The position numbers were made by a program, and so were the translations under genes. This document shows positions 47,658 through 56,985 of a DNA stretch of 64,000 nucleotides, in pieces. The notes below the pieces were generated by a model, which did no database searches, was not told the origin of the DNA, and saw nothing but the letters and a program-made list of their open reading frames with translations. The DNA comes from Methylobacterium gnaphalii. GTDB lineage: Bacteria > Pseudomonadota > Alphaproteobacteria > Rhizobiales > Beijerinckiaceae. Positions within the stretch are counted from its first letter, which is position 1. Each line of letters begins with the position of its first letter. Location: positions 62,001 through 126,000 of the forward strand of contig NZ_BJZV01000007.1 of the NCBI RefSeq assembly GCF_007992215.1. The letters are read 5' to 3'.

Positions 47658-49028
47658 TCAGTCGGCGCCGACGATCGCGGCCAATCTCGCGTAACCCTCG
47701 CTGATGGAGGTTGCTTCTTCCTTACTTTGCCCCAGAAAAGCCTCAAGATCTGGCATGAGCGCCACTGCTTCATCGACCTCGACGGAGGATCCCGCCCGGT
47801 AGGCGCCGAGCCGGATCAACTCCTCCATGTCGGCATAGGTCGACAGTACTCGCCGCGCTCGCTGCACGGTCGGCAGCCAGGCCGGATCACAGGCCTTCGG
47901 CATAGTGCGAGAGACGGAGCGCAGCACGTTGATCGCCGGGTAGCGACCGGATTCCGCGATGCGCCGTTCCATGACGATGTGACCGTCGAGGATGCCGCGC
48001 ACCGCATCCGCCACGGGCTCGTTGTGGTCGTCGCCCTCCACGAGCACGGTGAAGAGGCCAGAGATCGAGCCATCACCCGTTCCAGGACCCGCTCGCTCGA
48101 GCAGACGCGGCAATTCTGAAAAGACCGTCGGCGTATAGCCCTTCGCGGTCGGCGGCTCGCCGCTGGCAAGGCCGATGTCGCGTTGGGCCATCGCAAAGCG
48201 CGTGATCGAGTCGATCATGCACAGCACCTGCGCGCCCTGATCGCGAAAATATTCGGAGAGGGTGAGGGCGAGGTATGCCGCGTTGCGGCGCATCAGCACG
48301 GGCTCGTCCGAGGTCGCCACCACTACGACCGAGCGAGCGAGGCCAGCCGCGCCGAGATCCTCCTGCAGGAATTCCTGAACCTCGCGGCCGCGCTCGCCCA
48401 CGAGGCCGATCACCGCGACGTCTGCCGCGGTGTAGCGCGCGAGCATCGAGAGCAGTACCGACTTGCCGACACCAGAGCCGGCGAAGATGCCCATGCGCTG
48501 GCCCGAGCACATGGTCAGGAAGGTGTTGATGCAGCGCACGCCGAGATCGAGGGGGGCGCCAACGCGGCGGCGGGCATGAGCAGGAGGTGGATCGGCGCGC
48601 AGCGAGTAGACCGCCGGCCCCTGTGGGAGTTCGCCGAGCCCGTCGATGGGTCGGCCGAGCGCGTCGACCGTGCGGCCGAGCCAAGCCTGGGTCGGGCGGA
48701 CCGCGCCGGCAGCATCCTGTCGGACATAGGCCGGGCAGCCACGGCGCACACCGTCTAGGGAGCCGAACGGCATGGCGAGCGCCCTGTCGCCCTGGAAGCC
48801 GATCACCTCGCAGGGCACTAGGCCTGCGCTGTGGGCTCCAACCGCGATATCGATCCGGCCGCCGAGCCGCATTGCAGCGATCGGTCCCGCAACCTCGACG
48901 AGAAGCCCCCGAATCGCCGTGACGCGGCCAAAGACCTCGAGTGTTTCAACGCCCGCGAGCGCATCGATCGCCGCCGCGAAGCTTGGCCCAGCTCGCGAAG
49001 CAGCCGTTTCACGGCGATCCTCGCCCAT
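47658..49028 (-). CDS. fliI: Flagellum-specific ATPase FliI
   Basis: 456 aa. F1-beta-like export ATPase. Walker [21 protein letters not shown], Walker [41 protein letters not shown], and [20 protein letters not shown]: the complete FliI/YscN set. N-terminal beta-barrel with [15 protein letters not shown]. Operon fliI-fliJ, divergent from ctrA, the usual arrangement in Rhizobiales and relatives, where CtrA controls flagellar genes. Confidence 0.95.
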   Translation of the reverse strand: MGEDRRETAASRAGPSFAAAIDALAGVETLEVFGRVTAIRGLLVEVAGPIAAMRLGGRIDIAVGAHSAGLVPCEVIGFQGDRALAMPFGSLDGVRRGCPAYVRQDAAGAVRPTQAWLGRTVDALGRPIDGLGELPQGPAVYSLRADPPPAHARRRVGAPLDLGVRCINTFLTMCSGQRMGIFAGSGVGKSVLLSMLARYTAADVAVIGLVGERGREVQEFLQEDLGAAGLARSVVVVATSDEPVLMRRNAAYLALTLSEYFRDQGAQVLCMIDSITRFAMAQRDIGLASGEPPTAKGYTPTVFSELPRLLERAGPGTGDGSISGLFTVLVEGDDHNEPVADAVRGILDGHIVMERRIAESGRYPAINVLRSVSRTMPKACDPAWLPTVQRARRVLSTYADMEELIRLGAYRAGSSVEVDEAVALMPDLEAFLGQSKEEATSISEGYARLAAIVGAD

Positions 49029-49400
49029 GCACTCAACCTCAACGGTTCATTTACCGACCTCTTTAACACTGCGGGGATCACTTCGTTAACGGGGACAGAG
49101 CCGACGTGTCTGGAAAGCCACACGGCGACGAGCGCGTTATCGTGGAACGGGTTAGCGGCAGGCTTTGCGGGTTGCGCAGCCTGGAATTGGGGTTGAGCGA
49201 GAACAGACCGACAACGATTCGGCAAAAACGCTCCCGCCCACTGAAAGAGCGCTCTTGCAACCGGGATTCGGGTTTTGTTAACGGTTAAAAGTTAGCGTTT
49301 CGAAAGATAAACGAAGCAGCGCCCGCCGAGGCCGTCGGCGAGCGGACGGCGGGGGTGTGCCCGCCCGCCTTGAGACGGCCGGCCGGGCTGGGGACCGACG
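49029..49400 (+). promoter_or_regulatory. ctrA/fliI divergent control region with GANTC and TTAA motifs
   Basis: 372 bp without a gene. GANTC sites (GATTC) at 49216-49220 and 49265-49269; TTAAC at 49278-49282 and TTAA at 49285-49288 followed by GTTAGC; further TTTAAC near 49063 and GTTAAC near 49085. In Caulobacter-type bacteria the ctrA promoters respond to CcrM methylation of GANTC, to GcrA and to CtrA itself at TTAA half-sites. The exact -35/-10 cannot be fixed by eye. Confidence 0.6.
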
Positions 49401-50102
49401 ATGCGCGTACTTCTGATCGAGGACGATGGCGCTACGGCGCAGAGCATCGAGTTGATGCTCAAGTCCGAGAACTTCAACACCTACACCACCGACCTCGGTG
49501 AAGAGGGCGTCGATCTCGGCAAGCTCTACGACTACGACATCATCCTCCTCGACCTGAACCTGCCCGATATGTCGGGCTACGAGGTCCTCCGCTCGTTGCG
49601 CGTCGCCAAGGTGAAGACGCCGATCCTGATCCTCTCCGGCATGGCCGGCATCGAGGACAAGGTGAAGGGCCTCGGCTTCGGCGCCGACGACTACCTCACT
49701 AAGCCATTCCACAAGGACGAGTTGGTCGCTCGCATTCATGCGATCGTGCGCCGCTCCAAGGGCCACGCGCAGTCGGTCATCACCACGGGCGACCTCATCG
49801 TCAATCTCGACCAGAAGACGGTCGAAGTCTCCGGCAGCCGCGTGCACCTCACGGGCAAGGAGTACCAGATGCTGGAGCTGCTCTCGCTCCGGAAGGGCAC
49901 CACGCTCACCAAGGAGATGTTCCTCAACCATCTCTATGGCGGCATGGACGAGCCCGAGCTCAAGATCATCGACGTGTTCATCTGCAAGCTGCGTAAGAAG
50001 CTCGCCAACGCCTCCCAAGGCAAGAACTACATCGAGACCGTCTGGGGCCGCGGCTACGTGCTGCGCGAGCCGATGGAAGGTGAGGACCGCATCGCGGTCT
50101 GA
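49401..50102 (+). CDS. ctrA: Cell-cycle master response regulator CtrA
   Basis: 233 aa from ATG 49401 (GGGGA upstream). Receiver domain: [20 protein letters not shown], phosphoacceptor Asp51 in [42 protein letters not shown]. OmpR-type winged helix: [47 protein letters not shown]. The divergence between CtrA orthologues is low and this sequence is unmistakable. It controls cell division, flagella and replication timing via TTAA-N7-TTAA sites. Confidence 0.98.
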   Translation: MRVLLIEDDGATAQSIELMLKSENFNTYTTDLGEEGVDLGKLYDYDIILLDLNLPDMSGYEVLRSLRVAKVKTPILILSGMAGIEDKVKGLGFGADDYLTKPFHKDELVARIHAIVRRSKGHAQSVITTGDLIVNLDQKTVEVSGSRVHLTGKEYQMLELLSLRKGTTLTKEMFLNHLYGGMDEPELKIIDVFICKLRKKLANASQGKNYIETVWGRGYVLREPMEGEDRIAV

Positions 50103-50127
50103 GCGAACAGCCTACCCTCATTAGAAG

Positions 50128-50154
50128 AGCCCCGGTTTCCGGGGCTTTTTCTTT
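50128..50154 (+). terminator. Rho-independent terminator of ctrA
   Basis: AGCCCCGG, loop TTT, CCGGGGCT, then TTTTCTTT, 26 bp after the ctrA stop. Confidence 0.92.
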
Positions 50155-50166
50155 GTCTGACACCCT

Positions 50167-53100
50167 TCAATGGAAGTCCCGCGACTTCGGCAGGATGCGC
50201 ATATTGCGCGGATGCCCATGCGGCTCGCGCGGAAGCTGCGGATGGGTGAACTCGTCGGCGCGGGTCAGCTCGATCGGCACCTTGCGGTCACGTGAGAGCC
50301 GTCCCAGCTCGGCGCTGCGGTCGAAGGCACGTTCGGTCATCAGGTGCACCACACCCTCCGGACTCTTCTGGACTCGCCCCTCGATCAGCAGCAGCCGCGC
50401 GCCCATCACCTCGCGGCGGAAGCGCTCGAAGATGGTCGCCCACATCACGACGTTGGTGACGCCGGTCTCATCCTCGATGGTGATGAAGATGGCGTTGCCC
50501 GCGCCGGGGCGCTGACGCACCAGCACTACCCCCGCCGTCCGGCAGAAGGCGTGATCCGGTTTGGCGGCTGTCTCAGCGCAGGTCGAGATGCCCTGTGCCG
50601 CGAAGAGCGGCCGCAAGATCTGCATGGGGTGGCCTTTTAAGGACAGCCGGGTGGTCTGGTAATCGGCTGCGATCTGCGCGCCGAAGGACATTTTGGGCAG
50701 CGCGACCTCCGACTCGGAGCCGAGCTCTCGCGCATCAGCGGCCGCGAAGAGCGGAAGCGGCTTGTCGCCCGGCATACGACGCACGGCCCAGAGGGCAGCG
50801 CGCCGATCAAGGCCGAGGGAACGAAAAGTGTCGGCATCGGCGAGCAGGCGCAAGGCTCGCGCGGGCAGGCGGCTGCGCAGGGCGAGGTTTTCGATATCGG
50901 CGAAACCGTCGCCACGGGCCGTGACGAGGCGTGTCGAATCCGCCTCGGCGAAGCCGCTGACCTGCCGGAAGCCGATTCTCAGGGCGAGTTCGCCCTTCGC
51001 ATCGCGCTCCAGCGTGTTGTCGTGGTGGCTGTGGTTCACGTCGATCGCGCGGATCTCGACGCCATGCTCGTGGGCATCGCGCACGATCTGGGCCGGCGCG
51101 TAGAAGCCCATCGGCTGCGCGTTCAGCAGGGCGCAGGCGAAGACCGCCGGGTGGTGCCATTTGATCCAGGACGAGACGTAGACGAGCTTGGCGAAGGAGG
51201 CGGCATGGCTCTCGGGAAAGCCGTAGGAGCCGAAACCCTTGATCTGCTCGAAGCAGCGCTGCGCGAAATCCCGCTCGTAGCCCCGCGCCACCATCCGCTC
51301 GACCATTAGTTTTTCGAAGCTGCCGATGGTGCCGACGTGGCGGAACGTCGCCATGGCCCGGCGGAGCTGGTTGGCCTCCACGTCCGAAAACTTCGCGGCG
51401 ACCATGGCGAGGCGCATTGCCTGCTCCTGAAAGAGCGGCACGCCCTTGGTTCGATTGAGCACGTGATAGAGCTCGTCGTGATCCCCGTGCTTCGACCCAG
51501 GCGAGGGAAACTCCACCGGCTCGATCCCGGCCCGGCGGCGCAGATAGGGATGCACCATGTCGCCCTGGATCGGGCCAGGCCTGACGATCGCGACCTGGAT
51601 GACGAGGTCGTAAAATTTCCTCGGCTTCAGCCGTGGCAGCATGTTCATCTGCGCACGGCTCTCGACCTGAAACACGCCGAGCGAGTCCCCTCGCTGCAAC
51701 ATGGCGTAGACGGCATCGTCATGCCGGATGTCGGCGAGGCCGAGATCCTTGCCTTTGTGCTCGCGCAACAGGTCGAAGGCCTTGCGGATGCAGGTCAGCA
51801 TGCCGAGCGCCAGGACATCGACCTTCATGAGCTTGAGTTCGTCGATGTCGTCCTTGTCCCACTCAATGAAGGTGCGCTCCGGCATAGCCGCGTTGCCGAT
51901 CGGCACGATCTCGTCGAGCCGATCGCGGCTCAGCACGAAGCCGCCGACATGCTGCGAGAGGTGGCGCGGAAATCCGAGCAGCCGCCTTGCGAAGGCGATG
52001 GCACGGGCGATCGACGGGTTGTCCGGATCGAGCCCCGTCTGGCGGATATGCACGTCGCTGATGTCGCTGCCGAAGCTTCCCCACTGGGTCGAGGCGAGAC
52101 GAGTGGTGACATCCTCGGTGAGGCCGAGGACCTTGCCGACCTCGCGCATAGCGCTGCGTGGACGGTAGCGGATTACGGTCGCCGCGATCCCAGCCCGGTG
52201 GCGTCCGTAACGCTCGTAGATGTGCTGGATGATCTCCTCGCGCCGCTCGTGCTCGAAATCGACGTCGATGTCGGGCGGCTCGCATCGCTCTTCGGAGAGG
52301 AAGCGGGCGAAGAGCAGATCGTGCTCGTCCGGGTCGACCGCGGTGATGCCCAGCGCGTAGCAGACTGCAGAATTGGCCGCCGAGCCGCGGCCCTGGCAGA
52401 GGATGCCTTTGTCCTCGGCGACTCGTACGATGTCGAGGATCGTCAGGAAGTAGCGGGCGTAGTCGGCCTTGGCGATGAAGGCGAGTTCCTTACGCAGCTG
52501 CGTCTCGACCTTTCCCGGGACGCCCCTGGGATAGCGGATCGCGGCGCGCCGCCAGGTCTGCTCCTCAAGCCAAGCCTGCGCGGTCCAGCCCGGTGGTACC
52601 GGCTCGTCGGGATAATTGTATTGCAGCTGCACGAGCGAGAAATCGATCCAGTCGAGAACGGTCCTCGTCTCGGCGACTGCCTCAGGCGCAGTTCGAAACA
52701 GACGGGCCATCTCTGTTGGCGACTTGAGATGCCTCTCGGCATTGGCTTCGAGCCGGCGCCCTGCATGCTCGATGGTCACGCTCTCGCGGATGCAGGTGAG
52801 CACGTCCTGCAGATCGCGCGCGGCGGGCGTATCGTAGAGCGCGTCGTTGAGCGCCAGGATCGGAACCTGCGCCTGCCTGGCGATCCGCTGGAGGCGGGCC
52901 AGCCGGCGCAGGTCGTCACCACGCCGATGCATCACCACCCCAAGCCAGACGGCGCCCGGCGCCGCTTGCGCGATCCGCGCGACGGTCTCGGCGAGCCCAT
53001 CGAGCCGGCGCGGCGGCATGATGATGAGGAGGAGGCCAGCCGGATCAGCGAGGAGATCGTCGAGATGCAGGATGCACGCGCCCTTCACGGCGCGGCGGTT

Positions 53101-53550
53101 GCCGAGGGTGAGCAGGCGACAGAGACCGCCCCAGCCCGCTCTGTCGACGGGGTAGGCGATCACGTCCGGCGCGCCGTCGGCGAAGGCGAGGCGCGCGCCG
53201 ACGACCAGCTTGAACGCCGCAGCACGCTGCCTGAGCTCTTCCTGCGTGAAAGGGATCGCAGGTGCCAGCGGATGCTCGATGAAGACGAACTCGCCCGGCC
53301 CGGACCCCTCTCGCAGTTTATCGGGCAGCGGCAGGCCCTCTGCCTGCAGTTCCTTAAGGGCACGATGGGCGCGAACGACCCCAGCTACGGTATTGCGGTC
53401 GGCAATGCCGATGCCGCTCTGCCCAAGGAGGAGGGCCGCCAGCACCATGTCCTGCGGTGTCGAGGCGCCGCGTAGGAACGAGAAATTCGTCGCCGCCGCG
53501 AGCTCAGCATAGGCTGGCGGAGCGGGCGGCTCGTTATCCTGTCCGCTCAT
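50167..53550 (-). CDS. dnaE2: Error-prone DNA polymerase III alpha subunit DnaE2 (ImuC)
   Basis: 1127 aa from ATG 53550. PHP domain at the N-terminus (YAELAAATNFSFLRGAS), polymerase core with QGRGSAANSAVCYALGIT, CEPPDIDVDFEHERREEII and FIEWDKDDIDELKLMKVDVL (catalytic Asp residues), then HhH and OB-fold regions (NAIFITIEDETGVTNVVMWA). Shorter than replicative DnaE, and lacking its C-terminal extension, as expected for DnaE2. Works with ImuA and ImuB in SOS-induced translesion synthesis. Four-base overlap with imuB. Confidence 0.96.
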   Translation of the reverse strand: MSGQDNEPPAPPAYAELAAATNFSFLRGASTPQDMVLAALLLGQSGIGIADRNTVAGVVRAHRALKELQAEGLPLPDKLREGSGPGEFVFIEHPLAPAIPFTQEELRQRAAAFKLVVGARLAFADGAPDVIAYPVDRAGWGGLCRLLTLGNRRAVKGACILHLDDLLADPAGLLLIIMPPRRLDGLAETVARIAQAAPGAVWLGVVMHRRGDDLRRLARLQRIARQAQVPILALNDALYDTPAARDLQDVLTCIRESVTIEHAGRRLEANAERHLKSPTEMARLFRTAPEAVAETRTVLDWIDFSLVQLQYNYPDEPVPPGWTAQAWLEEQTWRRAAIRYPRGVPGKVETQLRKELAFIAKADYARYFLTILDIVRVAEDKGILCQGRGSAANSAVCYALGITAVDPDEHDLLFARFLSEERCEPPDIDVDFEHERREEIIQHIYERYGRHRAGIAATVIRYRPRSAMREVGKVLGLTEDVTTRLASTQWGSFGSDISDVHIRQTGLDPDNPSIARAIAFARRLLGFPRHLSQHVGGFVLSRDRLDEIVPIGNAAMPERTFIEWDKDDIDELKLMKVDVLALGMLTCIRKAFDLLREHKGKDLGLADIRHDDAVYAMLQRGDSLGVFQVESRAQMNMLPRLKPRKFYDLVIQVAIVRPGPIQGDMVHPYLRRRAGIEPVEFPSPGSKHGDHDELYHVLNRTKGVPLFQEQAMRLAMVAAKFSDVEANQLRRAMATFRHVGTIGSFEKLMVERMVARGYERDFAQRCFEQIKGFGSYGFPESHAASFAKLVYVSSWIKWHHPAVFACALLNAQPMGFYAPAQIVRDAHEHGVEIRAIDVNHSHHDNTLERDAKGELALRIGFRQVSGFAEADSTRLVTARGDGFADIENLALRSRLPARALRLLADADTFRSLGLDRRAALWAVRRMPGDKPLPLFAAADARELGSESEVALPKMSFGAQIAADYQTTRLSLKGHPMQILRPLFAAQGISTCAETAAKPDHAFCRTAGVVLVRQRPGAGNAIFITIEDETGVTNVVMWATIFERFRREVMGARLLLIEGRVQKSPEGVVHLMTERAFDRSAELGRLSRDRKVPIELTRADEFTHPQLPREPHGHPRNMRILPKSRDFH

Positions 53551-55103
53551 GCGAACAGGCCGTGCAGATACCAGCGCGGCGCGTCGGTCTCGCTGCCGTA
53601 GAGACCGGCGCGAAACAGCCAGAAGCGGCGGCCTTCCTCGTCCTCGACCCGGAAATAGTCGCGCGTCGGCACCTCGCGCCGGCGCCACCACTCGGCAGAG
53701 ATCCGCTCCGGCCCCTCCGCCCAAACGACACGATGCAGCACGTGCCGCCAGCGGAAGCGGATCGGCGGCCCGTCCGGCACTTCGGCTAGCGTCTCGATAG
53801 GCTGGGCTGGCTCAAAAAGCTGCAGGGGCCGAAGGGGCGGATCGCCCGGTTCGGCCAGCGGCCAAGCGATGACTGAGGCGGGAGGAGCCGAGGCCGGCAG
53901 GAGCCGAGCGGCACGCACGGGATGATGCGTATCGACGGGCGTGAAGCGCAGAACCCGCGCCGAGCCGAAGCGCGCGACCAACCGGTCGATGAGATCGGAG
54001 ACCTCGGCATCGGTCAGAATCTCGCCGTCGAGGCGGACCTGCACCGGCGCCAGAGGCTCGGCGACCAGCACTGCGAGGCGGATCAGGTCGAAGCCGTAGC
54101 CGGGGTCGAGGGGATCGGCGAGAGTATCGAGACGCTCGTGGAAGAGAAGCAGGATTGCGGAGGCATCCCGCGAGGGCCGGCTGGTCTCGACGGCGATCCG
54201 CCTGACATCTCCATCGGAACGAAAGAAGCTCGCCTCGAAGGCCCGGCCGCCACGTCCGGCCTTTTCGAGGGTGTCGGCAGCACGCTGGACCAGGTGCCGC
54301 AGGGTGGTCTCAATCACGTGCACCTGGGTGACGGGTTCGGTGAAACGCTCCTCCTCGCAGCAGGCAGGGAGAGGGCGCAGCGGCGTGATCCGCGCATCCT
54401 CTCGGCCAAGCAGGCGCCCCAACGCGCGGGGCAAGCCCGCGCCGAACCGGGCTGCGAGGGGTCCGCTCGGCAGATCGGCGAGATCGCCGATGCGCTTGAG
54501 ACCGGCGAGGGAGAGCGCTGCGCGGTCCGTCTCCGGCAGCCACAGGGCCGCCACGGGCAGGGGGCGCACCGCCTCCTCTTCCCAACCCGGCGCGACGACT
54601 TTAGCCGGACCGAAGCGGGCAAGGGCGCGGGCAGCTTCGGGCGTGCCGGCGAGGGCGCCCCGGGTCGAGATACCCCCGCGCCGGAACGCGGCGACGACCC
54701 GCTCGCGCAAGGCAGCCTCGCCACCGAAGAGATGCGTGCAGCCAGTCACGTCGAGGATCAGCCCGTCGGGCGAGGCGAGGGCGACGAGAGGCGTCCAGCG
54801 CTCGCAGGCCTCCGCCATGCGGCCGAGCAGGGCCGCGTCCTCGGCCGGGTCGTGCTCCAAAGCCGCAAGATCCGGAATGCGGGCGCGGGCATCGGCCAGC
54901 GTCATGCCCTGGCTCAGGCCGAGCGCCAGCGCCTCTCGGCTGACGGCCGAGAGCCGCAGGGCACCCTTGACGGATTGCGTGAAAACGAGGGGCTTAACCG
55001 GCCCGCCGCAAGAGTGCAGCGTCCTGCGCCGCCACCGGTCGATGGGCAGGAACGGAAACCACAGGGCAAGGTAGCGACGCGAGTGCGAAGGCGGCGCTGT
55101 CAC
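53547..55103 (-). CDS. imuB: ImuB, Y-family-like accessory protein
   Basis: 518 aa from GTG 55103. Y-polymerase-like fold: RYLALWFPFLPIDRWRRR, ALGLSQGMTLADARARIPDL, GLILDVTGCTHLFGGE, RGALAGTPEAARALARFG, but the catalytic acidic pair of true Y-family polymerases is not intact, as is known for ImuB. It acts as the beta-clamp adaptor recruiting DnaE2. It starts inside the 3' end of imuA and overlaps dnaE2, so the three are co-translated. Confidence 0.93.
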   Translation of the reverse strand: MTAPPSHSRRYLALWFPFLPIDRWRRRTLHSCGGPVKPLVFTQSVKGALRLSAVSREALALGLSQGMTLADARARIPDLAALEHDPAEDAALLGRMAEACERWTPLVALASPDGLILDVTGCTHLFGGEAALRERVVAAFRRGGISTRGALAGTPEAARALARFGPAKVVAPGWEEEAVRPLPVAALWLPETDRAALSLAGLKRIGDLADLPSGPLAARFGAGLPRALGRLLGREDARITPLRPLPACCEEERFTEPVTQVHVIETTLRHLVQRAADTLEKAGRGGRAFEASFFRSDGDVRRIAVETSRPSRDASAILLLFHERLDTLADPLDPGYGFDLIRLAVLVAEPLAPVQVRLDGEILTDAEVSDLIDRLVARFGSARVLRFTPVDTHHPVRAARLLPASAPPASVIAWPLAEPGDPPLRPLQLFEPAQPIETLAEVPDGPPIRFRWRHVLHRVVWAEGPERISAEWWRRREVPTRDYFRVEDEEGRRFWLFRAGLYGSETDAPRWYLHGLFA

Positions 55104-55788
55104 GATCCCACTCCACCCTCCAGCTGCGCCGGCTGAGCCCAGCCCGATGACGCAACAACGTGATTTTGAAAGCCGGTCGTCCCGGCGCATTCGCCTCCAG
55201 AGGCACGGAGGCCGTGGAGGCGACGCTCCAGCGGCTCGCTGCTGCGCTCGGGGCTGGTTCGGCTTGAAGCCGGATCATCACCAGAGTCACGCCCGAGGCG
55301 GAGGCCGCCAGTGCCAGTCGCCTGCTCGCCTTCAGATCGAGAACCTTCGGCTCACCCCAGATCTCCATGATGGCGGCGCCGATGGCGGCACAGCGCGCCG
55401 CTTCGGCCACGGCCCGCAGGGCAGCAGTCGGGTCTCGGGCACGCACCAGAATCAGGCAGGCCGGGTCGAGACCGAAGGCGGCAAGGCCGGCGCCGTGGAT
55501 CTGGCCCGTCTCTAAGCTGACGAGATCCTGCCGCGTCCAGACAAGGGGACGTTCGCCCGCAGCACGCCCTGCCATTCCAAGCCCGAACCCCGCCGCCGCA
55601 GCGGCATCCGCGACCCGCTCGGCATAGACCTCGTGCAGGGAGCCGCGTGCGAGACCGCCGCCAAGCCAGCCGTCGAGATCCGGTAGTCCGAAGCGAAAGC
55701 GATTCGTTGCTGCCAGCGCATCCCCAGGTTCGAGGGCCGAGACAGCACGACGCAGCTCAGACAGGGCAGGGGGGCGAGCCGGGGTCAT
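54994..55788 (-). CDS. imuA: ImuA, RecA/SulA-like mutagenesis protein
   Basis: 264 aa from ATG 55788. LPDLDGWLGGGLARGSLHEV is the ImuA start, equivalent to the RecA-fold core; PLVWTRQDLVSLETGQIHG and VRLQAEPAPSAAASRWSV follow. The 3' end overlaps imuB by 110 bp in another frame. First gene of the SOS cassette, with a LexA box four bases before its start codon. Confidence 0.92.
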   Translation of the reverse strand: MTPARPPALSELRRAVSALEPGDALAATNRFRFGLPDLDGWLGGGLARGSLHEVYAERVADAAAAAGFGLGMAGRAAGERPLVWTRQDLVSLETGQIHGAGLAAFGLDPACLILVRARDPTAALRAVAEAARCAAIGAAIMEIWGEPKVLDLKASRRLALAASASGVTLVMIRLQAEPAPSAAASRWSVASTASVPLEANAPGRPAFKITLLRHRAGLSRRSWRVEWDRDSAAFALASLPCPVVSVPAHRPVAAQDAALLRRAG

Positions 55789-55792
55789 AAAT

Positions 55793-55807
55793 GTTCCTGA
55801 TTTGTTC
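55793..55807. promoter_or_regulatory. LexA box of imuA-imuB-dnaE2
   Basis: GTTC-CTGATTT-GTTC, an exact match to the alphaproteobacterial GTTC-N7-GTTC SOS box, directly upstream of imuA ATG 55788. It makes the cassette damage-inducible. Confidence 0.92.
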
Positions 55808-55943
55808 CTTATAACGGCTCGGCTAATGAGCGAGAGTCAAGCTTCACCTACCTGTGGATCAGTGTGGATGAATCCGAAGCGCGCACCGTTTCCCACAGAG
55901 TGCGCTTAAGGCCGCACGGACAGTTATCGGCCTAGACGGCGAG

Positions 55944-56738
55944 CTACGCGAACGCCGTGGCGGCGCGCTTGCGCAGCAGCAGATGATAATCACCTTTCCG
56001 CACGTTCGTGCGGTGGGCCAGCGCAAGGTTCATAAGATTGGTGATGCCGTCGACGATCTTACCGAGCGTCGGCCGCCGGGTCCGCATCTCGGGAAAACGC
56101 GGGCTTTCGTAGACGCGCTCGTAGACCGTCTCGAAGCCGTGACGGGCCATGTAGGCCGCGAGCCGCTGCGGCAAAACGAGCGGGTGGTAGTGCACCCGGA
56201 ACGGCCCAACGCCCGGCGTCCCGGCCCGTTTCTCACCCATGACGGTTCGATAGAACCAGACGTGGAACCAGTGCGGCGAGTATTTGGTGACGAGGCCCGA
56301 GAGCGAGAATGGATGCGGCGCCCCGATCAGGAGCAGGCCGCCCGGCCGCACAGCTTCAGCGAACCGTTCGAGCGCGCCGGGAACGTCTGGCAGATGCTCG
56401 ATGACGTTGTAACAGGTGACGAGATCGATGCTGGCGGGCGGAAGGCGATGGCGCTGGATGTCGCCACAAATCTTGGTCCTGGCGTAGCGGTTGTTGGCGA
56501 TCTGGGTCGGATCGATATCGACGACAGTGATATGCGCACGCCGCAGCAAGTCTGGCGGCAAGAACGAGGCTGCACCACCGCCGGCCTCGTAGATCGCGAG
56601 ATCCCCTATGGGAAGAAGCGCCTGAAGCGTCTCATGAACCCGCGCCAAGCTCGCCCCAGCCTCACCCGGTGGACACACGACGTCGGGGCTCGCGTCGCTC
56701 ATCGTAGCCCGATCGCTTGTCGCATGTGCGAGTGTCAC
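55944..56738 (-). CDS. Class I SAM-dependent methyltransferase
   Basis: 264 aa from GTG 56738; ATG 56702 is an in-frame alternative. Methyltransf_11/25 outline: IYEAGGGAASFLPPDLLRRA (motif I), ITVVDIDPTQIANNRYA, DLVTCYNVIEHLPDVPGALE, RPGGLLLIGAPHPF. The C-terminal part (RVHYHPLVLPQRLAAYMARH) lacks a known specificity domain. Substrate unknown; a small-molecule or glycan methylase is likely. 55808-55943 shows no gene. Confidence 0.82.
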   Translation of the reverse strand: MTLAHATSDRATMSDASPDVVCPPGEAGASLARVHETLQALLPIGDLAIYEAGGGAASFLPPDLLRRAHITVVDIDPTQIANNRYARTKICGDIQRHRLPPASIDLVTCYNVIEHLPDVPGALERFAEAVRPGGLLLIGAPHPFSLSGLVTKYSPHWFHVWFYRTVMGEKRAGTPGVGPFRVHYHPLVLPQRLAAYMARHGFETVYERVYESPRFPEMRTRRPTLGKIVDGITNLMNLALAHRTNVRKGDYHLLLRKRAATAFA

Positions 56739-56985
56739 AGCCGATAACTCCGGGCCGACGTCTCAACGAGATACTGAACTTCCATCCGCCGACGATTTTC
56801 CATCTCTCGGCAATCGAAGGCAATCAAACCGGCGAAACACCTCGCATTAAGACTAATCGGCGCGCGATCCCGGCCGGCCCGTATCGCGCCGTCCGACAGA
56901 CAGAGCTTCCTCCGCATCCTCGACATCGCTAAACCCAAGAGACGCTCGTAAGGACCGGCCCCACTTCCCTGCACAGGCACGCCCG
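56739..56985. other. Intergenic, no feature recognised
   Basis: About 250 bp between two minus-strand genes. Open frames across it have poor codon bias. No hairpin with a T-run was noticed. Confidence 0.5.

Noticed and set aside
51337-53475. 712-codon plus-strand ORF opposite dnaE2
   Set aside because: His/Arg/Asp-rich shadow; dnaE2 motifs on the minus strand are complete.
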